A stretch of DNA of 64,000 nucleotides, from assembly GCA_018057825.1 (NCBI GenBank), contig JAGPCY010000016.1:124001-188000 (forward strand), written 5' to 3'. This stretch comes from Kofleriaceae bacterium. Lineage in GTDB: Bacteria > Myxococcota_A > Polyangia > Haliangiales > Haliangiaceae. Positions 42,406 through 55,500 of the stretch are shown one piece after another. How positions within the stretch are numbered: position 1 is the first letter of the stretch; every line of letters starts with the position of its first letter. Below the pieces are notes generated by a model. It did no database searches and was not told where the DNA came from. It saw nothing but the letters and a program-made list of their open reading frames with translations. The translations under genes and the position numbers were made by a program.

Positions 42406-44112
<1,707 letters not shown>

Positions 44113-44117
44113 GCGGG

Positions 44118-44135
44118 GCCGTCGATTCCGACGGC
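44118..44135. terminator. candidate bidirectional terminator between recJ and the malG-like gene
   Basis: GCCGTCG (44118-44124) and CGACGGC (44129-44135) form a seven-base stem with loop ATTC in the 27-base gap between two convergent genes. The stem works for either strand. No T runs. Confidence 0.5.
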
Positions 44136-44139
44136 GGGG

Positions 44140-44994
44140 TCAGCCCTTGACGGCGCCGGCGGTGAGGCCGCCGACGAGGTACTTCTGGAGGACGTAGAAC
44201 AGCGCCATCACCGGCACGCTGGTGACGATCGCGCCGGCGGCGAAGCGGCCATAGTCGGCGGAGAACTCGCCGACCGAGGCCTTGAGCATGACCGGCAGCG
44301 TGTACTTGCTCTCGTCGGTGAGGAAGGTCGAGGCCAGGATGTACTCGTTCCACGCGGTCATGAACGAGAACAGCGCGGTCACGGCGATGCCGGGCCGCGC
44401 CAGCGGTACGACGATCGACCAGAAGATCCGCACCGGGCCGGCGCCGTCGACGCGCGCGGCTTCGAACAGCTCGCGGGGCAGGCTGTCGAAGTAGCCCTTG
44501 AGCGTCCACACGCAAAACGGGATCGCGGTGGTCGAGTACACCAGGATGAGGCCGACCAGCGAGTTGAGCAGGCCGAGCTCGTGCAGGAGCACGTAGAGCG
44601 GGATCATGAGCAAGGACGCCGGGAACATCTGCACCACCAGGAACCCAGTCAGGGCGCCGCGGCGGCCGGGGAAGCGGAACCGCGACAGCGCGTAGGCCGC
44701 GGTGCACGCCAGCACGATGCCGACCAGGGTGGTCGCGATCGCCACCACCAGCGACGCGCCGGCGTGGTGGAGAAAGGCCAGCTCGCCGTGGCTGCCGCGG
44801 GCCGCGAACAGCTCGCGGAAGTGATCGAGCGTGAGGTCGCGCGGCAAGGGCGAGGCCGACGCCGACAAGGTCCGGCCCGGCTCGAAGGCCTTCTTCAGCA
44901 CCATCACGACCGGGTACAGGACCAGGGTGGTGGCGATCGCCAGCCCGACGTGGACCGCGATCATGATCGCGCCGTGGGGACGACGGGCGCTCAT
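44140..44994 (-). CDS. carbohydrate ABC transporter permease, MalG-like
   Basis: A 284-residue inner-membrane permease with six hydrophobic segments and the EAA coupling loop (ELFEAARVDGAGPVRIFWSI) that contacts the ATPase. The start, MSARRPHGAIMIAVHVGLAI, and end, YVLQKYLVGGLTAGAVKG, match the MalG group; the LTAGAVKG ending is typical. It is the last gene of the malK-E-F-G-like operon; its ATG overlaps the malF-like stop (ATGA). Confidence 0.93.
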   Translation of the reverse strand: MSARRPHGAIMIAVHVGLAIATTLVLYPVVMVLKKAFEPGRTLSASASPLPRDLTLDHFRELFAARGSHGELAFLHHAGASLVVAIATTLVGIVLACTAAYALSRFRFPGRRGALTGFLVVQMFPASLLMIPLYVLLHELGLLNSLVGLILVYSTTAIPFCVWTLKGYFDSLPRELFEAARVDGAGPVRIFWSIVVPLARPGIAVTALFSFMTAWNEYILASTFLTDESKYTLPVMLKASVGEFSADYGRFAAGAIVTSVPVMALFYVLQKYLVGGLTAGAVKG

Positions 44995-46568
44995 GGCCGG
45001 GCCTCCTCGTCGCCCTTGGTGAGCGACCGGCCGAGGATCGACCACGCCAGGAGCAGGAGGAAGATGATCGTGCCGAGCGCCGCCGCCATGCCGTATTGCT
45101 CGCCGCGCTCGAAGGCCCAGCGGTAGGCGTCGGTCACCAGGATGTCGGTCGAGCCGCGCGGCCGGCCGGCCGACACCAGGGCGATGACGTTGAACATGTT
45201 GAAGGTCCAGATCGAGCCGAGGATGACCGCCGGACCGAGCGCCGGCTTCAGGTGGGGCAGGGTGATCTCGCGGAAGCGTTGCCAGGCGCTGGCGCCATCG
45301 ACGTCGGCGGCCTCCTCGAGCTCCTTGGGGATCGACTCGAGGGCGCCCAGGGCCACCACCATCATGAACGGGAAGCCGAGCCAGGTGTTGGTCGCGACGT
45401 TGGCGGCGAACGACGTCGACCACTCCGAGAACCACGACACGCGATCGAGCCCGAGGCCGGCCAGCAGATGGTTGAAGGCGCCGTACTCGACGTCGAACAT
45501 GCTCTTCCAGATCAGCGCGGTGATGTAGTTGGGCACCGCCCACGGCACGATCAGGAGCGCGCGCCACACGCCGCGGGCCTTGATCCACGGCTGGCGCAGG
45601 ACCAGCGCGAAGGCGGTGCCGACGCCGACGTGGAGGAGCACGTTGGCGAAGGTCCACAGGAGCGTGACCCCGAGGATGAACCAGAAGTTGAGCGGGTCCG
45701 ACAGGCTGTGGCCGTCGCCGGTCAAGATGCGGCGGAAGTTGGACAGGCCGACGAAGGTCCAGCGGCCGTGGTGGTGATCGTAGAAGCCCAGCGCCAGCCC
45801 GACGACGAAGGGGATGACCACCAGCACCACCATCGCCACCGCGGCCGGGGCCAGGAAGCCCAGCGCGATCCGGTGGGCGCGGAGCCCCGCGATCGCGCGA
45901 TCGAGGGCGCCGCGCGCGTGGGCCCAGCCGGCCAGCGCGCCGAGGACGGCGACCACCGCCGCGGCGATCGGTCCACCCCAGCGCGCCACCGGCAGCGCCG
46001 CCAGGCCGACCGCGACGCCGACACAGACGATGCGGACCCGGCGGCCGCCGACGGTGGCGGCCACCGCGACCGCGCCGAACACCAGGCCGGCGATCCCGAG
46101 GAGCGCGAGCCACGGCACCGAGCTGCGCGGCGCGGCGCCGGCGGTGATCGCGATGGCCGGGCCGTGGGGAGTGGCGACCGCGGCCACCGCGCGGCCGCTG
46201 CCGTCGGGCAAGAGCGCGACGAAGGCGCCGTCGCGATCGAAGCGCGCCGCGGCGTCGTACAGGAGCTTGTCGACCGCCGGCGCGGTCGGCCCGCCGAGCG
46301 GTCGACGGCCGTCGGCGTCGACGACGGTGCGGCGGCGCAAGAACGGGCGATCGGGGCGCTGGCTGGCCGGACCGACGACGCCGGCGGCGGCCACCGGGGC
46401 CAGCGGCCGTTCGCCGGCGGCCACCGCGCTGGCGGCGGCGCTGGCCTGGGCCCGGGTCCGGGCCTCGGCCGCATGGTTGCGATCGCGGACCAGCGCGCCC
46501 AGGGCGAACAGCCACGCCAGGGCGCCGAGGACGGCGACGTCGCGCAGCGCGCGCCCGCGATCGGTCAT
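44991..46568 (-). CDS. carbohydrate ABC transporter permease, MalF-like with long N-terminal extension
   Basis: A 525-residue permease. Residues about 235-525 are the MalF-like core with EAA loop (ELEEAADVDGASAWQRFREI). The first 230 residues are additional: a membrane helix (VLGALAWLFALGALV), a soluble region of about 110 residues rich in Ala/Val/Arg (presumably periplasmic), then about three helices (LALLGIAGLVFGAVAVAAT, VCVGVAVGLAALPVARW, AAVVAVLGALAGW). Enteric MalF also has extra N-terminal helices, but its periplasmic domain sits later. The extra domain might dock the binding protein (inference). The ATG at 46568 overlaps the upstream stop. Confidence 0.9.
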   Translation of the reverse strand: MTDRGRALRDVAVLGALAWLFALGALVRDRNHAAEARTRAQASAAASAVAAGERPLAPVAAAGVVGPASQRPDRPFLRRRTVVDADGRRPLGGPTAPAVDKLLYDAAARFDRDGAFVALLPDGSGRAVAAVATPHGPAIAITAGAAPRSSVPWLALLGIAGLVFGAVAVAATVGGRRVRIVCVGVAVGLAALPVARWGGPIAAAVVAVLGALAGWAHARGALDRAIAGLRAHRIALGFLAPAAVAMVVLVVIPFVVGLALGFYDHHHGRWTFVGLSNFRRILTGDGHSLSDPLNFWFILGVTLLWTFANVLLHVGVGTAFALVLRQPWIKARGVWRALLIVPWAVPNYITALIWKSMFDVEYGAFNHLLAGLGLDRVSWFSEWSTSFAANVATNTWLGFPFMMVVALGALESIPKELEEAADVDGASAWQRFREITLPHLKPALGPAVILGSIWTFNMFNVIALVSAGRPRGSTDILVTDAYRWAFERGEQYGMAAALGTIIFLLLLAWSILGRSLTKGDEEARP

Positions 46569-47745
46569 CGCCCGCTCCCGCGTCGGGTGTAGCGATCGAT
46601 CTCGCCGGCGGCGCGCTCGAGGGCGGCGGCCGGCGCCGCGCCACCGGCGATCTCCGCCAGCGCGTTGGCGTAGGGCGTCCACACCGAGCGCATCGCCGGC
46701 GCGACCGGCATCGCGACGACGTGATCGAGCTGGCGGCGAAACCCGGCCAGCACCGGATCGCGACCCAGCGCGCCGCGGTAGGCGCCGGGGTTGGGCACGA
46801 TCTGCCGCGCCGTGCTCGCGCGCGCGGCGGCGGCATCATCGCTGGTCAGGTCGAGCATGACCGCGATCGCGGCGTCCTTGTCGGTGGCCCGGGCGCTCAT
46901 GAGCACGCCGTCGGTGCCGAGATACGGCGCGGCCGGCGCGCCGGTGGCCGACACCACCGGCAGCGGCGCGACCTGGTAAGCGACCCCGGGCGGGATGTCG
47001 GCCAAGAACCACGGCCCCGACACCGCCATCGCCGCCTTGCCGTCGGCGAACAGGGTCGCGACGCCGGTGGTGTTGGCGTCGGGCGGGATGACCTCGCGGA
47101 CCACCAGCTCGCGGGCGAAGGCGGCGGCGGCGACCGCCGGCGCGGTCGCGATCGTCGGGGCCTCGCCGTCCATGGCGCGGCCGCCGAAGCCGTGCAGCCA
47201 CGGCGCGTGGGCGTAGAGGTCGGCCACCGGGTAGGCCAGCGGGTAGATGCCGCGGGCCCGCAGCCCGGGCGCCAGCGCGATCAGCTCGTCGGTCGTGGTT
47301 GGCGGCGTCGGCACCAGCTCGGTGCGCACGTACAGCGCCAGCGACTTGACCGCGATCGGCAGACCCCACAGCGAGTCGCGGTAGGCCAAGGACGCCAGGG
47401 CCTCGCGCGAGAACCGTCCCGCGGTGGCGTCGTCGATCCAGAACTCGATCGGCTCGACGACGCCGGCCGCGCTCCAGTCGCCCAGGCGATCCTGGGCGTA
47501 GATGAACAGGTCGGGGCCGTTGCCGTTGGGGATCGCGCTGCCGAGCTTGTCGGCGAAGCCGTCGTAGGGCATCGCCACCAGCTCGAGGCGGCGGCCGGGC
47601 TCGCGCCGGTTCCAGTCGGCGGCCCAGGTCTCGAGGGCGGCGCGCTCGTCCTTGGTGTAGGCGTGCCACATCGTGACCGCGGCGTCGCGCTCGCGACATC
47701 CGGCCACCGCCAGGGCCGCCACCACCACGGCCGCCACCCGCCGGG

Positions 47746-47749
<4 letters not shown>
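46565..47749 (-). CDS. carbohydrate ABC transporter substrate-binding lipoprotein, MalE-like
   Basis: A 394-residue family 1 extracellular solute-binding protein. MTRRVAAVVVAALAVAGC ends in a lipobox (LAVAGC, lipidated Cys18), so it should be tethered to a membrane in the periplasm. Family features include VTMWHAYTKDERAALETWAA, GNGPDLFIYAQDRLGDW, WGLPIAVKSLALYVRTELVP and MAVSGPWFLADI. These resemble maltose/maltodextrin or trehalose binders, but the sugar cannot be told from sequence. Its ATG overlaps the stop of the ATPase gene by four bases. Confidence 0.92.
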
Positions 47750-48822
<1,073 letters not shown>

Positions 48823-48993
48823 GGGCTCGTCCTGTTAGCAACCGCGCGGCCAGGCCGCGACCCCGTGGATCTAGCCTGGTTGCGGCCCGCGGTGGGGCCA
48901 GCCGTTGCCAGAAGCAACGCGGCGACGTTGCCGGCGCCGGCGGAGGAGGCCGAGGCGGAGGCGGCGGCCGGGGGCGAGAGCGGGGCCGAACCC

Positions 48994-49233
48994 GAGACCG
49001 AGACCGAGGCGGAGACCGAGACTGAGGCGGAGACCGAGACTGAGGCGGAGACCGAGGCCGAGACCGAGGCGGAGACCGAGGCGGAGGCGGAGGCCGAGGC
49101 GGAGGCCGAGGCGGCGGCCGGGGCCGAGAGCGGGGCCGAGGCGGAGGCGGAGACCGAGACCGAGGCGGAGACCGAGACCGAGACCGAGGCCGAGACCGAG
49201 ACCGAGGCCGAGACCGAGGCCGAGACCGAGGCC
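48994..49233. repeat. hexanucleotide array 3: 40 units, mostly GAGACC/GAGGCC/GAGGCG
   Basis: Forty hexamers in one unbroken phase, with a GC-rich interruption at units 21-24 (GCGGCC GGGGCC GAGAGC GGGGCC). A near-copy of the interruption lies just upstream at 48961-48989, so a block of about 149 bases looks duplicated. Three GGAACC units (49234-49251) follow. The array lies in the 680-base gap between divergent malK-like and outer-membrane-protein genes. The flanks 48823-48993 and 49252-49502 show no gene I can support. The + strand frame reads Glu-Thr/Glu-Ala. Confidence 0.95.
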
Positions 49234-49502
49234 GGAACCGGAACCGGAACCCGAACCCGAGGCCCGATGGAGGTGAGGTGAGCGGGCGCGCCGCGGCGCG
49301 TCCTGCCGGGTGCGGGCCCGGAGGCCGGACGGGGACCCGATGACCCAGGGCGGCGGGAGCAGTGCCCAGGGCCCGACGCCGGCGCCGGATCGCGCGACAG
49401 TTTTCCGTCGCGCGTCGGGGGCGTCGCCTCCTGATCTCGACAGGTTGTCGCGGTCGATCGCGGCTCACACGGCCGGCACTCGGCTTGCTTTACCAGTGCG
49501 CC

Positions 49503-50342
49503 ATGGTCCGCACCCTCGCCACCGTCGCCGTCCTCGCCGCCGCTGCGCCCGCGTTCGCCTCGCCTGAGACCCCGGCCGAGGCCGCGGGCCCGCGGGTGGC
49601 GGCCGTCGAGCCGGCCGGTCCGATCGCGGTCGCCGCGGTGCCGGCGATCGCGACGCCGGGCGACCCGGTCGGCGCGCCCGCCGCGGATGCGCCCGAGCCG
49701 GCCGCGACCCTGGAGGCCCGCGTCGAGGGCGACGCCGCCAGCAGCCGGCACTACTTCGGCGAGTCGGCGCTGACCCAGCCGCGCGGTCGGGCGGTCCTCG
49801 ACCTGCGGATGCCGACCGCGCCGGCCGGCGCCGCGACCCTGCGCTACGGCCTGACCGATCGCGTCGAGGTCGGGGTCACCGGGCTCTCGATCTTCGAGGA
49901 GAACGACGAGGCGGTCGTCGGCCTGTCGGCCAAGGCCCGCCTGTGGAGCAACCGCCGGATGGCCGTCGCCGTCGGCCTGGCCGCGTACACCGACGGCGAC
50001 GACGACCTGTACCAGCCCTACCTGACCGGCACGATGTGCCTGGGGACCCGCTGCCACGGCGCCTTGAGCATCATGGTGAACGCGGTCGCCGAGGAGGGCG
50101 TCGACGAGGTGCCGGTCCTGGGCGGGGTCGGCCTGGCCTGGGGCCGCCGCGCGCAGTTCATCGCCGAGCTCCACCAGACCCGCGACGACGACGGCGATAC
50201 CTTCGTGTTCGGCTACCTGGGTGGTCGTGTGGGCAAGGAGACTGTCGCCGTCGACGGCGGCCTCGCCTTCGTCATGCTCGATGGCGGCGACGGCGAGGAC
50301 GGCGGCGCCTTCCCGTTCGTCGCCCTGTCGATCCGCCCCTAG
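49503..50342 (+). CDS. putative outer-membrane beta-barrel protein
   Basis: A 279-residue exported protein: MVRTLATVAVLAAAAPAFAS is a signal peptide cut after AFA. An Ala/Pro/Val-rich segment (about 21-80) follows, then alternating beta strands (AATLRYGLTDRVEVGVTGLS, AVVGLSAKARLWSNRRMAVA, VPVLGGVGLAWGRRAQFIAE, VAVDGGLAFVML) ending FPFVALSIRP, whose hydrophobic/aromatic end suits beta-barrel insertion. Two cysteines (MCLGTRCHG) may form a disulfide. No named family recognised. The gene is flanked on both sides by hexamer arrays. Confidence 0.7.
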   Translation: MVRTLATVAVLAAAAPAFASPETPAEAAGPRVAAVEPAGPIAVAAVPAIATPGDPVGAPAADAPEPAATLEARVEGDAASSRHYFGESALTQPRGRAVLDLRMPTAPAGAATLRYGLTDRVEVGVTGLSIFEENDEAVVGLSAKARLWSNRRMAVAVGLAAYTDGDDDLYQPYLTGTMCLGTRCHGALSIMVNAVAEEGVDEVPVLGGVGLAWGRRAQFIAELHQTRDDDGDTFVFGYLGGRVGKETVAVDGGLAFVMLDGGDGEDGGAFPFVALSIRP

Positions 50343-50348
50343 AACCTC

Positions 50349-50516
<168 letters not shown>

Positions 50517-50580
50517 CGGCTCCCGCCCGATCGCCGCGCTTGCGCCGCTGCCGCCGCCGCGGTACCCGTACCAGCCCCCC

Positions 50581-51831
50581 ATGGCGCGCCGTACCAAGCC
50601 GATCGCCGCCGTGCGCCCGCCGCCGCGGCTGTGGCCCCGCCGTCGCGTCCGCCGCGGGCTCCTGCCGGCGGCCGACGATCTGCTGGCCCACTCGCGGCCG
50701 ATGCCCGACGACGCCGGTCCGCGGGTGGTCGGCACCGGCGAGGTCGCCTTCCAGCGCATCCTCGAGCGCATCCGCGGCGCGACCCGCTCGGTCGACATCC
50801 GCGCGTTCCTGTGGCGCGACGATGACGCCGGCAACCTCCTGGGCGAGGCGGTCCTGACCGCCGCCGAGCGCGGCGCCAAGGTGACGATCCACAAGGATCG
50901 GATCGCCGCGGTCTACGAGTACGCCGGCGGCAACAAGCAGAGCTTCTTCCACAAGCGCGTCGATCCCATCCGCGGCGTCCAGGCCTGGTTCCTCGGCGCG
51001 GTGTTTCGCGCCAAGGGTTCCTTCAAGCAGAAGCCCAACGCCCTGGCCCAGGCGATCGTCGGCCACCCCAACATCGCGGTCGATCACCAGCGCAAGCGCT
51101 TCGATCACTCGAAGGTCTACGTCGTCGACGACGAGTGGATGTGCCTGGGCTCGATGGGGATCGGCGACAACCACCGCACCGACTGGGTCGACCTGATGGT
51201 CGAGCTCGACGGCGCCGAGCACGTAGCCCGGCTGCGCCAGCGCATGGCCGGCGAGGACGAGTTCGATCCGTCGCGCGGCCTGGACTTCCTGGTCCACAGC
51301 CGCTCGGCCCACCGACCCAAGACCTGCCCGATGTTGACCCACCGGGTGGCGCTCATCGACAGCGCCAAGCAGAGCCTCACGATCGAGATGGCGTACCTGG
51401 GCGACGTCCGCTTCACCAAGGCCCTGGTCCGGGCCCTGGGCCGCGGGGTCGCGTTGACCCTGGTGACCGCGGCCCAGGCCGACGTCCTCGGCAACTCCAA
51501 CCGCGCCACGTGCGAGGCCCTGCGCCGCGCCGCCGGCGCCGACGCCGCGCTGCGCATCGTGGTCCTGCCGCGCATGGTCCACTCCAAGGCGGTGGTCATC
51601 GATCACCGCTGGGTCGACGTCGGCTCGGCCAACTTCACGCGGCTGTCCCACGGGGTCTACGACGAGATCAACCTGTACGCCGACCACGCCCCGTTCGCGC
51701 GGGCGCTCGAGGCCGAGATCGCCGCCCACGCCGACGAGGGCGAGGTCATCGACGGCAAGCTGCGGCTGCGGCCGGTGCGGACGTCGATCGAGCGCGCGGT
51801 GGTGGCCTTCCAGTCGCGGCGAGGTGGGTGA
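50581..51831 (+). CDS. phospholipase D-family protein (cardiolipin synthase-like)
   Basis: A 416-residue protein with two complete HxKxxxxD motifs: HSKVYVVD (His176, Lys178, Asp183) and HSKAVVID (His334, Lys336, Asp341), each followed by the GS(M/A)N-like segment (LGSMGIGDN, VGSANFT). Cardiolipin synthases and related phosphatidyltransferases share this layout, but no N-terminal membrane helix is present, only an Arg-rich basic stretch (PPPRLWPRRRVRRGLL) that could bind membranes. It could instead be a phosphodiesterase. The ATG at 50581 has no ribosome site. Its stop overlaps the TetR gene start (TGATG), suggesting the regulator controls this unit. Confidence 0.85.
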   Translation: MARRTKPIAAVRPPPRLWPRRRVRRGLLPAADDLLAHSRPMPDDAGPRVVGTGEVAFQRILERIRGATRSVDIRAFLWRDDDAGNLLGEAVLTAAERGAKVTIHKDRIAAVYEYAGGNKQSFFHKRVDPIRGVQAWFLGAVFRAKGSFKQKPNALAQAIVGHPNIAVDHQRKRFDHSKVYVVDDEWMCLGSMGIGDNHRTDWVDLMVELDGAEHVARLRQRMAGEDEFDPSRGLDFLVHSRSAHRPKTCPMLTHRVALIDSAKQSLTIEMAYLGDVRFTKALVRALGRGVALTLVTAAQADVLGNSNRATCEALRRAAGADAALRIVVLPRMVHSKAVVIDHRWVDVGSANFTRLSHGVYDEINLYADHAPFARALEAEIAAHADEGEVIDGKLRLRPVRTSIERAVVAFQSRRGG

Positions 51832-52454
51832 TGGCGCGGCCGGCCGAGGACGATCGCGCGGCGGCCGCCCGGGCCGAGCGCCGGCGCCAGATCCTCGACG
51901 CCGCCAAGCGAGTGTTCGCCGACGCCGGCTACCACGGGGCGTCGATCGGCGCGATCATCAGCGACGCCGCGATCGCCCGCGGCACCTTCTACCTGTACTT
52001 CGAGTCCAAGGAGGCGGTGTTCGGCGCGATCCTCGACGAGGCCCTGGCCGAGCTGCGGACCCGGATCGTGCGGGTCGACACCGGCGCCGGCGCGCCGCCG
52101 CCCGAGGTCCAGCTCCTCGACGGCGTGGCCCGCGTGCTCGAGTACATCGTCGCCGATCGGCCGCTGGCCCTGGTGCTCCTGTCGTCGAGCGCCACCCCGG
52201 ACGCCGAGGCCGCGGCCCGGCTGGCCGCGTTCTACGACGAGGTCCGCTCGTTGATCGCGCTGTCGCTCGAGCGCGGCGCCGCGATCGGCATCCTGCGCCC
52301 GTGTCACCCCGAGCGCACCGCGGCGGCGCTGCTCGGGCTGGTCCGCGGCATCGTCGAGTACTGCACGCATCACGAGCGCGACGGCGCCGGCCGGATCGGC
52401 GAGGTCACCCGCGAGCTGGTCGACGTCGCCCTGCGCGGCGTGCTGCGGCGCTGA
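51831..52454 (+). CDS. TetR-family transcriptional regulator
   Basis: A 207-residue regulator. The N-terminal helix-turn-helix (about 18-64) reads RRQILDAAKRVFADAGYHGA, SIGAIISDAAIARGTFYLYF, ESKEAVFGAIL, the TetR pattern. The rest is an all-helical ligand/dimerisation domain. The ribosome site GAGGTGGG (51821-51828) lies inside the end of the phospholipase-D gene, with which it overlaps by one base. It most likely represses its own operon in response to a small molecule. The ligand is unknown, and no operator could be identified near 50517-50580. Confidence 0.92.
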   Translation: MARPAEDDRAAAARAERRRQILDAAKRVFADAGYHGASIGAIISDAAIARGTFYLYFESKEAVFGAILDEALAELRTRIVRVDTGAGAPPPEVQLLDGVARVLEYIVADRPLALVLLSSSATPDAEAAARLAAFYDEVRSLIALSLERGAAIGILRPCHPERTAAALLGLVRGIVEYCTHHERDGAGRIGEVTRELVDVALRGVLRR

Positions 52455-52544
52455 CCGCGCGGCGATGATCGTGGGGCGCGTGGGCTCGGCCGCGTCGGCG
52501 GTGGTGTTTCGGCGCGGTTGTCGCTAGCCTGGTGGCTGGCGTCC

Positions 52545-55500
52545 ATGGACCACCCCATCACGTCGGTGATCGCCGGGCGCTACGCGCTCGCGGACAAGCT
52601 CGGCGAGGGCGGGATGGGCGCGGTCTACCGGGCCCGCGATCGCCTGACCGGCCAGTCGGTCGCGGTCAAACGCCTGGCGATCGCCGCGGGGATGGCCGAC
52701 ACCCAGGCCCGGGTCGAGTTCGCCGGCACCACCGTCGGCGACCTGCGCCCTCTGGCCAGCGACGACCGGACCCGCAACGTCCGGCGGCCGACCGAGAGCG
52801 GGCCGGGGCGGACGCGCGCCGCCGGCGCGGCCGGGCCTCTCGACAGCCTCGGCCGCCTCGCCATCGCCAACGAGTTCCGCATCCTGGCCTCGCTGCGCCA
52901 TCCCAACATCATCTCGGTGCTCGACTACGGCTTCGATCGCGACGAACCGTACCTGGTGCTCGAGGTGATCGAAGGTGCAGCCACGATCACCGGCGCCGCG
53001 CGCGGCCGCGCGGTCACCGCCAAGCTCGAGCTCCTAGCTCAGCTTCTGCGCGCCTTGCACTACCTGCATCGCCGCGGCATCTGCCACCGCGATCTCAAGC
53101 CGTCCAACGTCCTGGTCGCCGACGGGCGAGTCCGGGTCCTCGACTTCGGCCTGGCGCTCGAGCGCGGCGACGATCACCGCCCGGCCGGCACCCTGGGCTA
53201 CATCGCGCCCGAGGTCCTGCGCGGCGCGCCGGCGACCGCGGCCGCCGACCTCTGGAGCGCCGGGATCATCGCCTTCGAGCTGTTGGCCGAGCGGCACCCC
53301 TTGCCGCGCGCCGACGAGCGCGGCCGCGTCGAGCTGCGACCGCCGCGCCTGACCTTGCCGCCCGGCGAGCTCGGCGTCGACGCCACGAGCGCGGTGACCG
53401 AGCTGGTCGATCGCCTGCTCGCGGTCGATCCCGGCGACCGACCGTCGAGCGCGGCCCAGGCCCTGCGCATCCTGGCGCGGCTCGGCATCGGCAGCGCGGT
53501 CGACGAGCACGAGACCGTGAGCGCGGCCCTGGGCCGGGCCCCGCTGGTCGGCCGGGTCGCCGATCGCGCGACCCTGGCCGCCGCCGTCGACGAGCTGGGC
53601 GCCGGTCGGGGCGCCGCCCTGGCCGTCGTCGGGCGCGCCGGCAGCGGCAAGTCTCGCCTCCTCGACGACGTCGCGACCTACGCCCTGGTCCGCGGCTGCG
53701 CGGTCGCGCTCGGCGAGGCGCCCGACGACGCCGACGGCCCGTATCAGGTCTGGCGCGCGGTCTTGCGGCGCCTGATCGCGCGGGTCGGCGTCGCGGCGCC
53801 GGTGCCCTGGCCGTTCTTGGCCCAGGTCGTCCCCGACGTCGGCGAGCTGCTCGGCGTCGGTCCGCTGGCGGTGCCGCCGCTCGATCCGCAGACCCTGCAG
53901 GCGGCGCTCCACGGCGCGGTCGAGGCCCTGGTGCGCGCGCAGCCGGCGCCCACCGTGATCCTCCTCGACGATCTCGACCGCGCCGGGCCCGAGAGCGCGG
54001 CCTTGGTCGCGGTGGTCGCGCGCCTGGCCAGCCAGGCCCCGGTGGTCGTGATCGCGACCGCCGCCGCCGAGGCCGACGTCGACCTGTGCCGCCTCGGCCT
54101 GACCGTCCGCGAGCTGCCGCCGCTGGGCCGCGCCGACGTCGCCGCCTTCGCGGTCGCGGTGCTCGGCCCGCTGGGTGATCGCGCCGAACTGGTCGACCTC
54201 CTGGTCGCGGCCTCCGGCGGTCAGCCGCGGCTCCTGGTCGAGTCGATCCGCACGCTGGCCCGCAACGCCGGTGGCCTCGAGCAGATCGTCGCCGGCCCGG
54301 TGCCTCGCGAGCTGGTGCTGGCCGGCGTCGAGGCCGCGCTGGCCGCCCGCTTCGCCGAGCTCGACCCCGCGATCCAGACCTTGCTGCGCCACGCCGCGGT
54401 GATCGGGCCGGAGCTCGAGCTGGGGCTCCTGACCGCGGTCGTGCCGACCGTCGACCTCGCGGTCGCCCTCGACGAGGCCGAGCGGGCTGGCTTGATCGAG
54501 GTCGGCGTCGGCGGCTGGCGGTTCCTCCACGGCCAGGCCCGGGCCGCGGTCCTCGGCGCGATGTCCGCCGAGGACCGCCGCGCCGCCCACGCGGCGGTCG
54601 CCGCGGTGCTGTCGAGCGGGCCGCCCGATCCGGTGGCGCTGGCGTTCCACTTCGGGCAGGCCGAGCTGACCGACGCCGAGGCGCGCTGGATCGCCGCCGC
54701 CGCCCAGGTGCTGTTGTCGCGGGCCTCGTACCCGCGGGCCCTGGCCAGCTTCCAGCGTGCGCTGGCGCTCCTCGACGCGCGCGGCCTGACCGGCGCCGCG
54801 CGCGATCACGCCGAGCTCGAGCTCCAGCTCGGCCTCGGCACCTGCGCCCTCATCCTCGACGGCCTGGCGTCGCCGGCGATGGCCGCGGCCTACGATCGCG
54901 CCCAGGCCCTGGTCGAGGCCATCGGCGGCGCTGGCGGTGGGCCGGCCTTCGCGGCGCTGTTCGGTCAGTCGGCGGTTCATCTGTTCCGCGGCCAGATCAC
55001 CGTGGCCCACGGCCTGTCCGAGCGAGCGCTGCGGCTGGCGCAGGACGTCGGCGACGTCGATCTCGAGATCGAGGGCCGGTTCTCGCTGGCCAACGCCGAG
55101 TTCTGGCTGGGCGCGCTGTCAGCCGCCGAGCGCAACGTCGTGCGGGTGGTGGCGATGTGGTCGCCAGGCCGCGCCGCGCTCCACGCCGAGCGCTTCGGTC
55201 AGGTGCCGCGCGTGACCTGCCAGACCGCCGGCGCGTGGGGCCTGTGGGCGGCCGGGCGCCCCGACGCTGCGCTGGCCCGCGCCGAGGAGGCGCTGGCGAT
55301 CGCGCGCGCGTGCGGCCACGGGTTCTCCGAGGCGATCGCGGTGCAGATCGTGGCGGTCACCCGGGCCCTGCGCCGCGACGTCACCGCGACCCTGGCGTGC
55401 GCCGAGGAGCTGCTCCGCTTCGGCGCGCCGTATCCGTCGTATCGCGTCACCGCTCGGCTCTTGCTGGCGTGGGCCCAGAGCAATCGCGAACACGACCCGC

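Noticed and set aside
48865-49281. A + strand frame starting GTG that encodes a 138-residue Glu-Thr/Glu-Ala repeat protein through array 3.
   Set aside because: The frame is open only because the hexamer has no stops. No ribosome site, the flanks look non-coding, and the same arrays elsewhere lack any start. Kept as a repeat, not a gene.
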